DNA of 64,000 nucleotides, from contig NC_058339.1 in the NCBI RefSeq assembly GCF_905475395.1, forward strand, positions 58,909,172-58,973,171, in the 5' to 3' direction. Positions 38,201 through 45,915 of this stretch are shown here, one piece after another. The translations under genes were made by a program, and so were the position numbers. Below the pieces are notes generated by a model, which was given only the letters and a program-made list of their open reading frames with translations, was not told the origin of the DNA and ran no database searches. Source of the stretch: Chrysoperla carnea. Lineage: Eukaryota; Arthropoda; Insecta; Neuroptera; Chrysopidae. The stretch's first letter is position 1. Each line of letters starts with the position of its first letter.

Positions 38201-40753
38201 TACAAAAAGTTTTTTAGATAGAATGGAAACTTAATACATAGATTTATATGAAAAAACACGCATTTTTCATGTGTGCTGTCTTTTGGAAATGGTTCATCTA
38301 ATGTCATAGAACACAGAAAGACAAATTAGGTACTAAGCTTGGATATTTTGGATCTAATTAAAAAAAAATTATTCCTGGTGTATAAATTAGTAATATTAAA
38401 ATGTTTTTCCACAACGACAAAATTTAATTTTTTTTGCATTAAAATTTAATATAGATTTTAGGAATTTAGGTGTTAAAAATTTTGATTACCTATATAATAA
38501 TTTTAAAATTGAAAATTGAAATAATATTCAGGTAATATATATTATAAAACTTTTCTTACATTTTTAATTTAAATTAGATCAAAAAGAAAAAAAAATTACT
38601 AAATTGGAAACGAAAACAAAAATAAAATACAAAATGACATAATTGGAATTCTGGAAATAGTATTATGTAGTACCACAATTAAGCCTCCTCATAAAAAGTA
38701 GTAGTTCTAGATTTGGTGAGATTATATGTCTGGGGATCTATTTCTACAATAGTTGGTTAAAATTACGACTTGTGTATGGATTAAAAGTTCGGGCAGCGAA
38801 ACTTTGGGGTTTTTCTTTTCACATCAAAATAAGTATTTTTTTGAAATTTTTTACTTTCCCGGAGTCTAGCCAACAAAATGGCATCAAAAATGGAATATTT
38901 TTCAGAAATTTTTCAGTAATTTTGTTGGTTAGACATGTTGCACCACTCCGGGAAAATAAAAAATTTCAAAAAATACTTTTTTTGATGTGAAAAGAAAAAC
39001 CCCAAAGTTTTGCTGCCCGAACTTTTAATCCATATAACAGCTTTTTTTTTGCTTAATTTTATCCAACTACAAGTATATCTTTCAAGTGGATTGAATATTT
39101 AAGAGAATCTGATGATTATTTATAAACTCAGGGTATATGAGATATATTTTTCTATATTTGATATTTTAAAATATTATTTTCCTGTGTTCCATTAAAAGAC
39201 TTTGATGATTATTTAAAAGCGCCAAAAAAAATATAATGGATACTTTTGTATATCTGACATTTTAACAATATATTGTCTTCCTCCGTTTCATAATAAAAAT
39301 GTAAATGTTTATGGTCTAGAATTTTGAAAAAAACAAAAAATTTTTGTTACAAATTTCCAATGCTTAAACCTTCAAAAATATATCCTCTAAAAGAATTTTC
39401 AAAAATCAATTTTTACAGAGTTAAAGCTATTTTGTATGAAAAAAAAACTTTAAACGCGATTTTTTCGGAAACTACATTTTCAATACGATTGAAAAGAGTT
39501 CTAATGGAATGATTTACTTGAATTTTGATATAAATCTATACTCTATGTATACTAACCCTCTATCACTCCTACCAGGGTTTTTAGCCATTTATGTAAAATT
39601 TTATTTTTTACTACTTAAAAAATATTAAAAACTGTGAAAAAATATAAAAAAAAAACTTTTAACAAAAAGAAAACCGACTTCAAAAGAAAAACTTTTCGTT
39701 ATCGAATATTTTTATTTTTAATATTTTTTCGATTATCGTCTTTTTTTTAACTTTTTAGTGCATATTAAATTGTTTTGGAAAAGTTTTTCATTTGAAGTTG
39801 GTTTTCTTTTGTTGAAAGATTTTTTTATTTTGTCATTTTTAGTGAATCTGAAGTACATTAACTAATTTGTCACTAAAAAAAGAATCATCGAATCATCGGT
39901 TGGCGTGATATTGAGTTATTCGTTCTCTTGTCGTACATACTTAATGCACTTTTATGATTTTCTCATGGATGCCGTTGTCAGAACTGAATCAAAATGAAAT
40001 GAAACTGAACCAAAATCAAATAGATAAGGAATCATCAAAATCGGTTCACCCGGTCAAAAGTACAGAGGTAGCACACATAAAAAAAATACAGTCGAATTGA
40101 TAACTTCTTCTTTTTGGTTTGAAGTCGGTTAAAGGTATAAATTAAGAAACTAAAACAATATTTTATTGATTTTCAATAAAAATACTTGAAATATTTTATC
40201 ATAAGCGTGAGATAAATATTTGTTACGTCAGATATTAATTCATTATTAAATAATAATAGTGTAAAGAGTTAAAAACTGATGTTATATATATATTTAACTA
40301 ATTGTGTCGTTGAAATCACTTAATATACTCAACAAACAGAAATAATTTTCCACAATTATAGGTAAAATTCTTTACAAAAAATAATAATAAAAACATTTCT
40401 TACCAAAATATTTTTAAAGCCATACTACTTTTTTCGAAAATTAACTAAAATTAATTTAATCATTATAGCTCCCGTACACAGTTAAATTATTTATGAAAGA
40501 CTGGAATATAATTATTGTCTAACATAAATACGTGTACTTTATGTGTACAATAAATCAATAACAATTATTTGTAATAATTCGTTCGGTAGCCTAAACGACC
40601 ATCCGTATTGGTCAACATTTCTACAGAAAATGAACACTAAAAAAAATACCATAATAATTACTTACCACGAGGTGGGTTTGAATGTATGTACAATCCATTA
40701 ACTTGCGTCAATTTTTCAATATGATTTGGATTTATAATTCGTTTACGGGGCAT
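3195..40753 (-). CDS. Large ankyrin-repeat/Dpy-30 protein, 16-exon gene model (1259 aa)
   Basis: Exons in transcript order: 40753-40666, 23087-22927, 21929-21717, 21023-20813, 15161-15001, 14937-14806, 14378-14199, 13005-11947, 11758-11447, 11301-11190, 7385-7314, 5794-5475, 5407-5203, 4527-4376, 4318-4097, 3374-3195. Each has a GT donor and AG acceptor, adjoining phases match, and the total is exactly 1260 codons with stop. Ankyrin signatures recur, e.g. GRTPCHYCA, GRTPLHYAA (twice), RTALHYAM, GQSMLHFAA and GRCTLHIAI. They alternate with a non-canonical helical block ending in IPHFM, IPHIM or VPSYM. Residues about 895-935 (RYLAN, then LGDPLIKGL and KRPKDPIAYLA) form a Dpy-30 motif, a dimerising docking helix common in axonemal and radial-spoke proteins. 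Residues about 430-685 are an Asp/Glu/Asn-rich low-complexity insert. No signal peptide or membrane segment is seen, so it is probably a cytoplasmic or axonemal scaffold. The least certain junction is exon 10 to 11; the alternative is two paralogous genes split between 11190 and 7385. Confidence 0.7.
3648..3975. repeat. Intronic foldback element with TCTGAAAAAGTCT repeats
   Basis: The two arms are near-complementary (e.g. the GGACTGTCTAATTCAG strand pairs with CTGAATTAGACAGTCC) and meet at a loop near 3785-3805. The arms contain repeated CTGAAAAAGTCT units. It lies in the intron between exons 15 and 16. Confidence 0.8.
4097..4318 (-). CDS. Ankyrin gene exon 15
   Basis: 222 nt, phase 0 at both ends. 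RVHHAIRLGDLDIVRELL and GRCTLHIAILCQHEEIADF are two ankyrin units. FPETLRIGDN parallels FPETVQIEDD of exon 9. Confidence 0.8.
4376..4527 (-). CDS. Ankyrin gene exon 14, module D helical block
   Basis: 152 nt, phase 1 in and phase 0 out. GDTDKLVELLLEGYDHILD parallels the GDTDKLDQIVLEG stretch of exon 2, supporting a common origin of the modules. Confidence 0.75.
4725..5040 (+). repeat. Dispersed repeat family R2, copy 1
   Basis: It shares its ends and interior (GGCGCCTTGAATGA at the left, TTAGTGGACAAAAGCC at the right) with a copy at 46960-47290. It lies in the intron between exons 13 and 14. No ORF is seen. Confidence 0.65.
5203..5407 (-). CDS. Ankyrin gene exon 13
   Basis: 205 nt, phase 0 in and phase 1 out. 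GQSMLHFAAARSHGRNALF is an ankyrin helix pair. It is followed by a conserved-looking stretch, YRDELYRTARDVS, and then WVLHVAARG. Confidence 0.75.
5475..5794 (-). CDS. Ankyrin gene exon 12, Dpy-30 motif and Asn-rich linker
   Basis: 320 nt, phase 1 in and phase 0 out. GDPLIKGLTEVANKRPKDP and IAYLATYLANF match the Dpy-30 consensus (a GL helix, then RPxDPIxYLAxYL). An Asn/Pro-rich linker follows. The exon enters through TTCCAG at 5797. Confidence 0.75.
5795..7313 (-). other. Ankyrin gene intron 11
   Basis: Apart from a small foldback at 6794-6869 nothing is recognised. There is no coding signal. Confidence 0.5.
6794..6869. repeat. Mini-foldback with ATGGTGGGAGCGC ends
   Basis: 76 bp. The left end ATGGTGGGAGCGCA pairs with the right end TGCGTTTCCACCAT. 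Another full member is at 29852-29927, and single ends occur at 48365 and 53567. Confidence 0.7.
7314..7385 (-). CDS. Ankyrin gene exon 11, start of the Dpy-30 region
   Basis: A 72 nt small exon between TTTCAG and GTATGT, phase 1 at both ends. It encodes HPVDIPLFRTEEGRYLAN. The RYLAN end continues as SLGDPLIKGL in the next exon, the usual sequence leading into a Dpy-30 helix. Confidence 0.6.
8069..9475 (-). CDS. Arginine-kinase-like pseudokinase, single exon, nested in an ankyrin gene intron
   Basis: 468 aa from ATG at 9475 to TAA at 8071-8069. The whole chain follows phosphagen (guanidino) kinase order. An N-terminal domain contains APDYYAYHVF (127-136), equivalent to the APDAExY stretch of arginine kinase. 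HSSIECTR (193-200) stands where STRVRCGR normally lies. WPFGRGVF (290-297) and NVLDHLRI (309-316) follow, then RPASIGN (360-366) in place of CPTNLGT. In active enzymes the two Arg of STRxR, the Glu of NEEDHLR and the reactive Cys are needed; here they read Ser/Glu, Leu and Arg. Transfer of phosphate from ATP to arginine is therefore unlikely, and a structural or binding role is inferred. The ATG directly follows a CAG acceptor-like site, suggesting an untranslated 5' exon. No canonical polyA signal lies close downstream; the nearest minus-strand AATAAA is at 7540-7535. Confidence 0.8.
   Translation of the reverse strand: MSRPLNDQFPINEFYNIVQDDKYSSRRILDDVDILSTLERCFRLLQGRRGSSYSLSLSSAQPNLNTAYGAQTTRYLRRHIFDTVKNRITRMDHNLYDVIWPSIKIRSIDNNVAQLGMETDLPGGIIAPDYYAYHVFNEFMQLIIKDLHCINLHSELHPQPDSFFYDMEDLENLNETLATIDIDLDPFQKHILHSSIECTRNFEYSELPVSLNLGALEEVERVLTTELLGPDITEILKSKNSNVEDKGVYYTLSEILEEKSEVRETLIKNGLMIPLWDFNGETIRLHGRHWPFGRGVFVSPQMDVAFWINVLDHLRIIVTPSADTPGYIGSAYIKMAQIVTFLDTRLKFKRDKLYGYLSARPASIGNALHLNATIKFAHLNKDENNLKHLCLVRGLTFLKKYDDQNIITVGNQQSLSLTELQTFRDFTTAVGNILQLEKDLALSNSMHIAALFVNIFKRKKSALSGGTY
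9711..10425. repeat. 715 bp foldback element
   Basis: The left end (TTTAATCTATAGCTCGCTAA) and right end (TTAGCCATTATAGATTAAA) are inverted. The arms extend about 250 bp each with moderate divergence. The termini resemble those of 18554-19386. Confidence 0.8.
11190..11301 (-). CDS. Ankyrin gene exon 10, linker
   Basis: 112 nt, phase 0 in and phase 1 out. LGHMAEYYRNN completes the preceding repeat, followed by a polar linker ending TTDLADR and a GTATGT donor. The phase-1 exit fits exon 11 (7385) but not the AG|ATG acceptor of the kinase-like ORF. Confidence 0.65.
11447..11758 (-). CDS. Ankyrin gene exon 9, ankyrin repeats of module C
   Basis: 312 nt, phase 0 at both ends. It contains VHIAAREGSLRDLQAAL, GASPLHTAVIFGN and GRTPLHYAATLADN, near-canonical ankyrin units. 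Confidence 0.8.
11947..13005 (-). CDS. Ankyrin gene exon 8, acidic low-complexity insert and module C helical block
   Basis: 1059 nt, phase 0 at both ends. It starts KQKTAGFYKNRP, which continues the preceding ankyrin linker in the same way as the exon 4 repeat does. About 250 residues rich in Glu, Asp, Asn and Ser follow, then a helical block ending DNVPSYM before GTATGC. An ATG at 12969 lies in this frame, but the open frame extends 36 nt upstream to an AG acceptor, so I treat it as internal. Confidence 0.7.
13006..14198 (-). other. Ankyrin gene intron 7
   Basis: 1.2 kb with no recognisable element. An exon-like stretch near 13690-13652 was considered and rejected on phase. Confidence 0.5.
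14199..14378 (-). CDS. Ankyrin gene exon 7, ankyrin repeat GRTPLHYAA
   Basis: 180 nt, phase 0 at both ends. It continues the exon 6 helix with AVGLGRMEMVQYILD, followed by a full GRTPLHYAATLKD repeat ending at KLDN before GTAAGT. Confidence 0.75.
14806..14937 (-). CDS. Ankyrin gene exon 6
   Basis: 132 nt, phase 0 at both ends. It ends within an ankyrin helix (GLTVLHK) that is completed by exon 7. The combined length of exons 6 and 7 is 312 nt, equal to exon 9. Confidence 0.7.
15001..15161 (-). CDS. Ankyrin gene exon 5, module B helical block
   Basis: 161 nt, phase 1 in and phase 0 out. It reads SNIRIWIHQKD, then WEGHG, then LESIPHIM. It aligns with exon 2 along its whole length without a length change, which indicates exon duplication. 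Confidence 0.75.
18554..19386. repeat. Foldback element with ends like 9711-10425
   Basis: The left end ACAGTGGAACATTTTAATC and right end GATTAAAATAGTCCACTCTGT are inverted. The interior carries a sequence also found near 44405-44710 (CGGTTTATCCGTTTAGGAGC), so the element may be composite. Confidence 0.65.
19960..20345 (+). repeat. Interleaved direct duplications
   Basis: CTCCGCCCACACCTACTC occurs at about 19970 and 20099. A block containing ATCCTGCAGGTGAAGCTTTT occurs at about 20040 and 20286. The pattern suggests a local segmental duplication within an old repeat. Confidence 0.7.
20813..21023 (-). CDS. Ankyrin gene exon 4, ankyrin repeat GRTPCHYCA
   Basis: 211 nt, phase 0 in and phase 1 out. 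A repeat opening GRTPCHYCAACRD is followed by NAGADSNVVDSKG and a Pro/Leu-rich linker ending KKPKEEG. Confidence 0.75.
21717..21929 (-). CDS. Ankyrin gene exon 3, ankyrin repeats of module A
   Basis: 213 nt, phase 0 at both ends. An ankyrin helix pair is seen with GLLHKAVYYDLPEIVHYLVD. The donor is GTAACT. Confidence 0.75.
22927..23087 (-). CDS. Ankyrin gene exon 2, module A helical block
   Basis: 161 nt, phase 1 in and phase 0 out. It encodes a block running from IRHWIRIGD through a LEGKG turn to KSIPHFM. It is paralogous to exon 5 and has exactly the same length. Confidence 0.75.
23480..24010. repeat. Foldback element, about 530 bp
   Basis: Left arm AGTATTCATGGCTATTTTTA pairs with right arm TAAAAATAGCCATGAACACT. 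Outer parts (the GATCTTCACC and GGTGAAGATC regions) and inner parts (CCAATTTCGATTGG and TTAATCGAAATTAG) also pair, so almost the whole element is palindromic with moderate divergence. Confidence 0.75.
25667..26135 (+). repeat. Diverged R1-related copy
   Basis: Only the left part (TATTTTGGTATAG to the AATTAGTCCA region) and right part (TCAACAATTAACTCA) resemble R1; the interior differs. This may be a subfamily or a disrupted copy. Confidence 0.45.
28443..28579. repeat. 137 bp foldback MITE with TACTTGCG ends
   Basis: GTATACTTGCGCTCAATAAA at the left pairs with TTTATTGAACGCAAGTATAC at the right. Size and TA-flanked ends are typical of Tc1/mariner-type MITEs. Confidence 0.75.
29174..29678. mobile_element. 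Palindromic mariner (mauritiana-type) derivative
   Basis: Two 233 bp arms (29174-29406 and 29446-29678) are reverse complements with a single mismatch, separated by a 39 bp spacer. Each arm carries the mariner terminal sequence (GGCTGATAAGTCCCCGG) and the start of the transposase gene. The left arm and spacer read MEKKEFRVLIKYCFLKGKNT and then EAKTWLDNEFPDS, the N-terminal helix-turn-helix of mauritiana-type transposase; the right arm reads MEKMEF. The DDD catalytic region is absent, so it cannot mobilise itself. It probably formed by a fold-back repair or replication event and, given the near identity of the arms, recently. Confidence 0.9.
29345..29445 (+). pseudogene. Truncated mariner transposase N-terminus
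   Basis: About 34 codons of transposase helix-turn-helix sequence remain before the sequence turns into the inverted arm. It is non-functional as a transposase. Confidence 0.85.
29852..29927. repeat. Mini-foldback with ATGGTGG ends, second copy
   Basis: ATGGTGGAAACGCAAATAAA at the left pairs with TTTATTTGCGCTCCCACCAT at the right, 76 bp overall, the same length as the copy at 6794-6869. Confidence 0.8.
31470..31850 (+). repeat. Pair of related direct segments
   Basis: AAAGGCACATTCTTGATACT (about 31518) recurs as AAAGGCACATCCTTGACACT (about 31671), with similar flanks. An old tandem duplication of an unidentified repeat. Confidence 0.5.
31892..32208 (+). mobile_element. Non-autonomous Helitron-like element
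   Basis: 317 bp, starting TCTCAATATATAAAAATCC and ending GGCCCGGTCAGCTAG. It is flanked by A on the left and T on the right, as expected for Helitron insertion between A and T. There is no terminal inverted repeat and no ORF. The CCGGTCAGCTAG end resembles known insect Helitron 3' ends. Confidence 0.7.
32211..32262. repeat. (AT)n microsatellite
   Basis: About 25 uninterrupted AT units directly after the Helitron-like 3' end, whose insertion beside T may have used or seeded this repeat. Confidence 0.95.
33575..34085. repeat. Foldback element, about 510 bp
   Basis: The left arm with TTGTTTCAAAAGTCATATAT pairs with the right arm with ATATGTGACTTTTGGAACAA. The outer ends (AAGCTGAATTTTTGTAC and TACAAAAATTCAGCTT) and inner parts also pair. 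Confidence 0.75.
35640..35815 (+). repeat. Dispersed repeat family R3, copy 1
   Basis: It shares GCATTTTAAACTACTA and GACGTCATATACTA blocks in the same order with 62280-62460. There is no ORF. Confidence 0.55.
37423..37926 (+). repeat. Dispersed repeat family R1, copy 2
   Basis: It begins TTTTTATACCATGTATATAT and ends CAATTGTTTGTTTTCACTT, colinear with copy 1 but with internal deletions. Confidence 0.8.
38777..39032. repeat. 256 bp foldback element
   Basis: TGGATTAAAAGTTCGGGCAG at the left pairs with CTGCCCGAACTTTTAATCCA at the right. The arms are about 88 bp with few mismatches, and an inner CCAACAAAAT/ATTTTGTTGG pairing leaves a short loop. Confidence 0.85.
39656..39823. repeat. Small foldback with AAAACCGACTTCAAA arms
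   Basis: AAGAAAACCGACTTCAAAAG at the left pairs with TTTGAAGTTGGTTTTCTTT at the right. A related GAAGTCGGTTAAA end lies near 40122. Confidence 0.7.
40666..40753 (-). CDS. Ankyrin gene exon 1 (start codon)
   Basis: ATG at 40753 begins MPRKRIINPNHIEKL. The 29 codons plus one base end at the donor GTAAG in phase 1. The short basic N-terminus has no domain. No upstream in-frame extension is supported. Confidence 0.65.
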
Positions 40754-41689
40754 AGCAGGAGGAGTTTAATTTGAAAACACTAATAATTGTTTGTTAATTT
40801 AATTGATTATCCATTTTTTCATTAGAGACATGATAAATATTATTGTTAAATTTATTAAATAATTTATTTATTATATTATCAGTCATTTTCACAAGAATAT
40901 GAAGTTTTTTCATTAATTTTTTTATATTTCCTTTCTTTTTCCTTAATTAATTATTAATTAATTTACTTTTTTTTTTTATTTACGTAATTTTATTTCACTA
41001 GAAATTATAATGATGAAATATTTTTATATTAATTTAATTTAAATTATATAGAAAATTCTATAACTTTTAAACACGTAATTTGATTGTTTTAGGTATAATT
41101 GAATTGTCCTTTAAAAATAATTATCAAAATTATGTTAATTATATCTATTATGTACAGAAATAGTTAGTATGTAGAAGTAAAAATTGTAGGGAAAATGTAA
41201 TTAACTATTGTCCAAAATTTTCATAGATTTTCCTGAAATAACAATTTCTTTGGATTAAAAAGAATCGTTTCTTTATCGATTGATTTAATCGATCAAACAA
41301 TTTTTATCTGATAATAATTATCATCCTCTTACAATCGACTGAAACAGATTGTAAAAATTACGGACGATTAATTTGAATGATGGTTTTTTTTCTTGCAAAA
41401 CTACTGTAATTTTTAAAATTTTAAATGAAAATGGTGAATCTATTCCTTAAATTGGCTTATTTTTTATATAATATTGTATATAGTCCAAGATCCCGAAGAC
41501 AGATACGCCATAGTTGATACCTTAAAGAGTCAAAATAGTAAAACATGTTAGAATTATGATAAGGCCGACAAATTAATGAATTTTTGTTAATTACTTTTTA
41601 TTAGAATTTTTAAAATTTGCGAAAATTGATACACTATGATAAAAGGACATTATTTTCGGAAACCTAATGCTGTTAAGTAAAACAGGCGA

Positions 41690-42500
41690 AATTTTAAAAA
41701 AATAAATAACTATTTAAATTTGGTTTTAATGTAAAATTTAAAGTTTAAAAGCATTTGATACTCAATAATTTTAGATGATCTGTCCATTAGGATGTACGAC
41801 GAAGGACAATTCACTTTTTAACATTAAATTTTACATTTTACTTTGTAGTCCGTTTAAAAAAGATTTTTTACCTCAGTTTCTAATTTAAGGCCATAAAGCA
41901 CGTAATTTAATTTCACAACGATTCCACCATTTCTGTTAATTGCCATTTTTTTCAAAGAAAATAGTTTTGAAAAATCAAAAAATAATCGGTGCTGTACAAA
42001 CATCATTTCCAAATTTACACTATAATGAAAATAACTAATAAATAGTTTAAAAAAATTTGACCTGGTAAAGTTTAAAGTTTAAAAGAATTTGATGCTCGAT
42101 ATAAATTTCACTCGTTTTGGCTCGTTTAAAAAAAACAAGGCCAGTTTTTTTTGAAAATATATTTATTAGTTATTTTTCATTACAGTGTAAAGTTGGAAAT
42201 GATATTTGTACAACGCCGATTAATTTTTTTAAACTATTTTCTTCGAAAAAATGGCAATTATCAGAAATGGTGGAAGCTTTGTGAAATTAAATTATTTTTT
42301 TTCTCCCGCGTGCACGTGCTTTCTGGTCTTAAATTAAAAGCTAAGATAAAAAATCCTTTTTAAATGGACTACAAAGTATTAAATAATTTTAATTTTAAAA
42401 AGCGAGTTGTCCTTCCTAATAGATAGATCATACAACATATATCGGGCATCAAATGCTTTACATTAAATCCAAATTTAAATAGTTATTTTATATTTTAGTT
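41690..42500. repeat. Foldback element, about 0.8 kb
   Basis: The left arm (ATTAAATTTTACATTTTACT, CAGTTTCTAATTTAAGG, CCACCATTTCTG) is mirrored by the right arm (CAGAAATGGTGG, CTTAAATTAAAAGC, AGTATTAAATAATTTTAAT). The arms exceed 300 bp and are diverged. Confidence 0.65.
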
Positions 42501-43235
42501 CCTTTTTAATAATTTTATTTTTGCGGAAGGTTGGACTATATCAATTTAACAAGACATGATAAAACTTTCAGCCAAAACGGTGTACACCTCCATGATATAT
42601 AATAACATTTTATCTTGATTGAATATTATATTATTTTTCCAATACCATTAAAATGTCAATAAACAAATTGAATATACATACATACATTAATATAAAAATC
42701 AATTCAACATTACATTTTTTTTTTAGAAAATCAAACCATTATATTTATAAAATTTTCAATATAAAAGACATATAACATTATTGAAAATACAGATCTTCAT
42801 ATAAATCAAATATTTATAACAAAAAAAAGTAGCACTTGTTATTTCAAAACAACACTATGTATTAGAGTTTAGAATAAACACATTATTTTCGTTATACGAG
42901 TTTCGTTATTGCGTTGGTGTTATCTGTTTTAATGTTGTCGTTTAAATGTCGTATATCTTTTTACATATGTCGTTTTTAAAACCATCACCACATCATAGAA
43001 AAATAATAATATATTATGCGATCGCATATATCGATACAATTCATTGATAAGCCTAAAATGTACCTATGTATGTATGTATATGATGTTTATTTATTTCATT
43101 ATTGTTTTTCAATCGACTTCACTTGTTTGACGTATGCTCCACCTACAATCATTTTAAAGTTTTTCTTTATTAGAAAATAATTTAAACTTCCTAATAAGAA
43201 AAAATTATCGACTTCAAGAAATATATAAAAATAAT

Positions 43236-43370
43236 TTATAGTTTAAAAAAACTAAAAGAACACGCTTTATTGCACTAAAAAGTAGATAATAATTTTAATT
43301 GTAATGTAAAATTATTATCCACTTTTTAGTGCAATAAAACGTGCTTTTTAAGCTTTTTAAACTATAATTT
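43236..43370. repeat. 135 bp hairpin MITE
   Basis: ACGCTTTATTGCACTAAAAA pairs with TTTTTAGTGCAATAAAACGT, and the TAGTTTAAAAA ends also pair. Related ends occur in 53590-53830. Confidence 0.85.
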
Positions 43371-43429
43371 ATTTTCTTCTTATTTACTCTTGCTGATTTA
43401 AAAACTGTACACTTCTTGGTTAACAAAGG

Positions 43430-43545
43430 AAACTGAAGGCAAGTGAAAACAAACAATTGACTGAATTAATTGTTGAAATACCATGTATAGATAGTGTGTT
43501 TTACGTCATGTAAGTAAAGAAAGATAACCACTCTTACACACAAAG
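43430..43545 (-). repeat. Fragment of R1 (3' end, inverted)
   Basis: CAAGTGAAAACAAACAATTG is the reverse complement of the R1 terminus, followed by the adjoining R1 interior. Confidence 0.75.
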
Positions 43546-43689
43546 TAATAAGAGTATCTAGTCAATTCTTCAGTGGATATATTATATGCTTTAAACAAAC
43601 AACACATGTATAATATATGTAAGGTATAAATTTAAAATATATACAATATCTGTATACGTACTACATAATATTACTAACCTAATTTTGGG

Positions 43690-45915
43690 AGGAGGGAAAT
43701 GTCTGAAAGTATTGTGTAACGTTTTTGTAATCGTTATGGAAGTTATTTGGCAATTGGGGAGGAAGGAACTGTCTGTCGGTATTGTGTAACGTTTTCGTGG
43801 TCTTTATGAAAGTTATTTGGCGAGTTAACTTACTTTTTTTACAACAGTTTTCGGGAGTTCTTCCGCGGTTGATTTAAAAATAACCGCCAAACTGCCAGTC
43901 TGCGGTGTCTGCCACTATTTTGCTATACAAGTACATATTGTGAAAAGAAAATCGCACTTGAGTTTATCCGGTTAGAATCCACTCTTTTTCCGGTTTACTA
44001 CAACCCCATCCCTCTTGGAAACCGCTAAAAAGTTTTGTCTGCCACTATTTGTCCCAGTTTATAAAAAAAGGATGCTTCCAGTCGGTTTGAGCCTACTTAT
44101 TTCTACATCCCTCTCTTTTTCGAAAATGGTCAATCTGCCACAAATCGTATTAGAGAAAATGCTCCGCATTGACTCAGGAGCTTATTTACTATGCGGCAAA
44201 AAGTTAAGGTTTACGTGATTTATCCTAGAATAATTTGACGATTTGATGAATATTTTTCGAGGTAGCTGCAGAATCTCTCCGCAATGAAACTTTTCAATCA
44301 GTATTTTAGGCTATATTTCAAAAACCTATTCCCTCGTTAAATGAACCCAAATTTTAACCTCCAACTAACAAAGAGGGGTGTTACCAGTGTAATGTGTCTG
44401 TATATTTATGTAGTATCAGTCTGTGGCATCGTAGAATCGAAATCTTGATCTTGATCGAGAGTGTTCTTAGCTATGTTTCAAGAAAATCTGCTCCACCGTT
44501 TGGAGATCATCACTTATTTCCAGTTACTTCTTTTCCAGTTGTTGATGAAGATATATAAACCTTCATCAACTAGAAAAGAGATAATGAATTTCAAACGTCT
44601 GAACAGGTTTTCTTATAACAGCTAAAAATATTATCGGTGAAATTATATTTCAAACAAAAAACAAAGCAAAATCGGTTCATTCGTTTAGGAACTACGATGT
44701 CACAGACAAATCAATCAGATCTGATTTTGTGAGTTTCTTTAATACTCATGCATACTAAATTGGTTTTTTCTAATAATCCAAAATCACTTAAGCTAATCCT
44801 TTAAAATTAACACCATACAGCTACGCAGTTCTTTATCTTAAAGAAACTTTATCAACAACAAATATAAAAAAGCGAATAGATACGCTCCCTCTTTCAAGTC
44901 GGTTAAAAAATATCGATACTACTTATTAACCAACCAGAATTTGTTAAGAGGATAAAATAAGTAGCTATATAATTCTTTTAATTTTCAATTTTTGTTAATT
45001 TAACCTCATTTTTCCTACTAAATAAATATTAGGTTTTTTTTATTACTCTATATGTGGTCAATAACCTTTAGTGCGGTGATTTGTGTTTTGTTGTCCTAAA
45101 ATTTATTATTAATTATTCGATTATTGATATTATTTAGAGTACTTGTTTGAATAGTTTGGTTTTTTAATTAAAAGTATACAAACAATGCGATTATTATGTC
45201 TTAATTATTCAATAAATTAATTAGAAAAATTTTTCCCTTGCAAAGTTCATTTTAAGAAGGTTGAATTCTATTACGCAAGAGAATATATTCAGCCGAGTAA
45301 AAAAATCGAACGAATTATATAACTATTGTTTATTGGTATTTAAAACTAAAACATTATTTTGTCGAGACAAAATTTTTATTCTAGGATATGGTACGCAAAA
45401 AATCCATGAACCCTAACTTTCTATCTCATAGTAAATAAGCTTCCAAGTCGATGTGGAGCATTTTCTCTCATAGGTTATATATTTGTAAAAGCCATTTTCG
45501 AGATACAGGGGGCTGTAAAAATCTCGGGAAAAAAGTGAACTCTAACCATCTGAAAGGAGTTATCGTGAGTCCAAGCATCCGTTGTTATAAACCGAGAAAA
45601 GTAGTGGCAGGCAAATTTTTTTGGTGGTTTCGTGAGGGTGCAGTTGAAGTGAAACAGAAAAAGAAAAAGAAAGTGAATCCTAACCGGATAATCTCAAGTG
45701 CAATTTTCTTGTTACAACATGCACTTTTATGGAATAATAATGGCAGATACCGCAGACTGGCAGTATGACGATAATTTGAAATAAAGCCTGGAAGAAATTC
45801 TGCCAACTGTTGTAAAACAAAGTAATTTAAAACTGGAAAAAATTTTCCGCTTGCCAAATAACTTCCATAACGATCGCACACATCTTAGACAATACTGGCA
45901 GACATTTCAGAAATA
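43690..45915. mobile_element. 2.2 kb composite element with about 540 bp inverted terminal arms
   Basis: The left arm (43690-44240) and right arm (45375-45915) are inverted relative to each other. GAAATGTCTGAAAGTATTGT at the left end mirrors the GACATTTC end at 45900-45907, and AGAGAAAATGCTCC near 44152 mirrors GGAGCATTTTCTCT near 45456. The left arm also has a tandem duplication of about 70 bp (43687-43825). The 1.1 kb interior has no ORF of note. Confidence 0.65.

Larger units (their letters stand above)
23088..40665 (-). other. Ankyrin gene first intron, 17.6 kb, repeat-rich
   Basis: No exon is needed to keep phase between exons 1 and 2, and none is recognised. It contains the foldbacks, mariner palindrome, Helitron-like element, microsatellite and R1/R3 copies listed separately. 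Stretches between them (e.g. 24.1-25.6 kb, 26.2-28.4 kb, 36-37.4 kb) show nothing I can name. Confidence 0.55.

Noticed and set aside
45451..45881. Overlapping ORFs on both strands
   Set aside because: They fall in the right arm of the 43690-45915 inverted-repeat element and show no protein signature.
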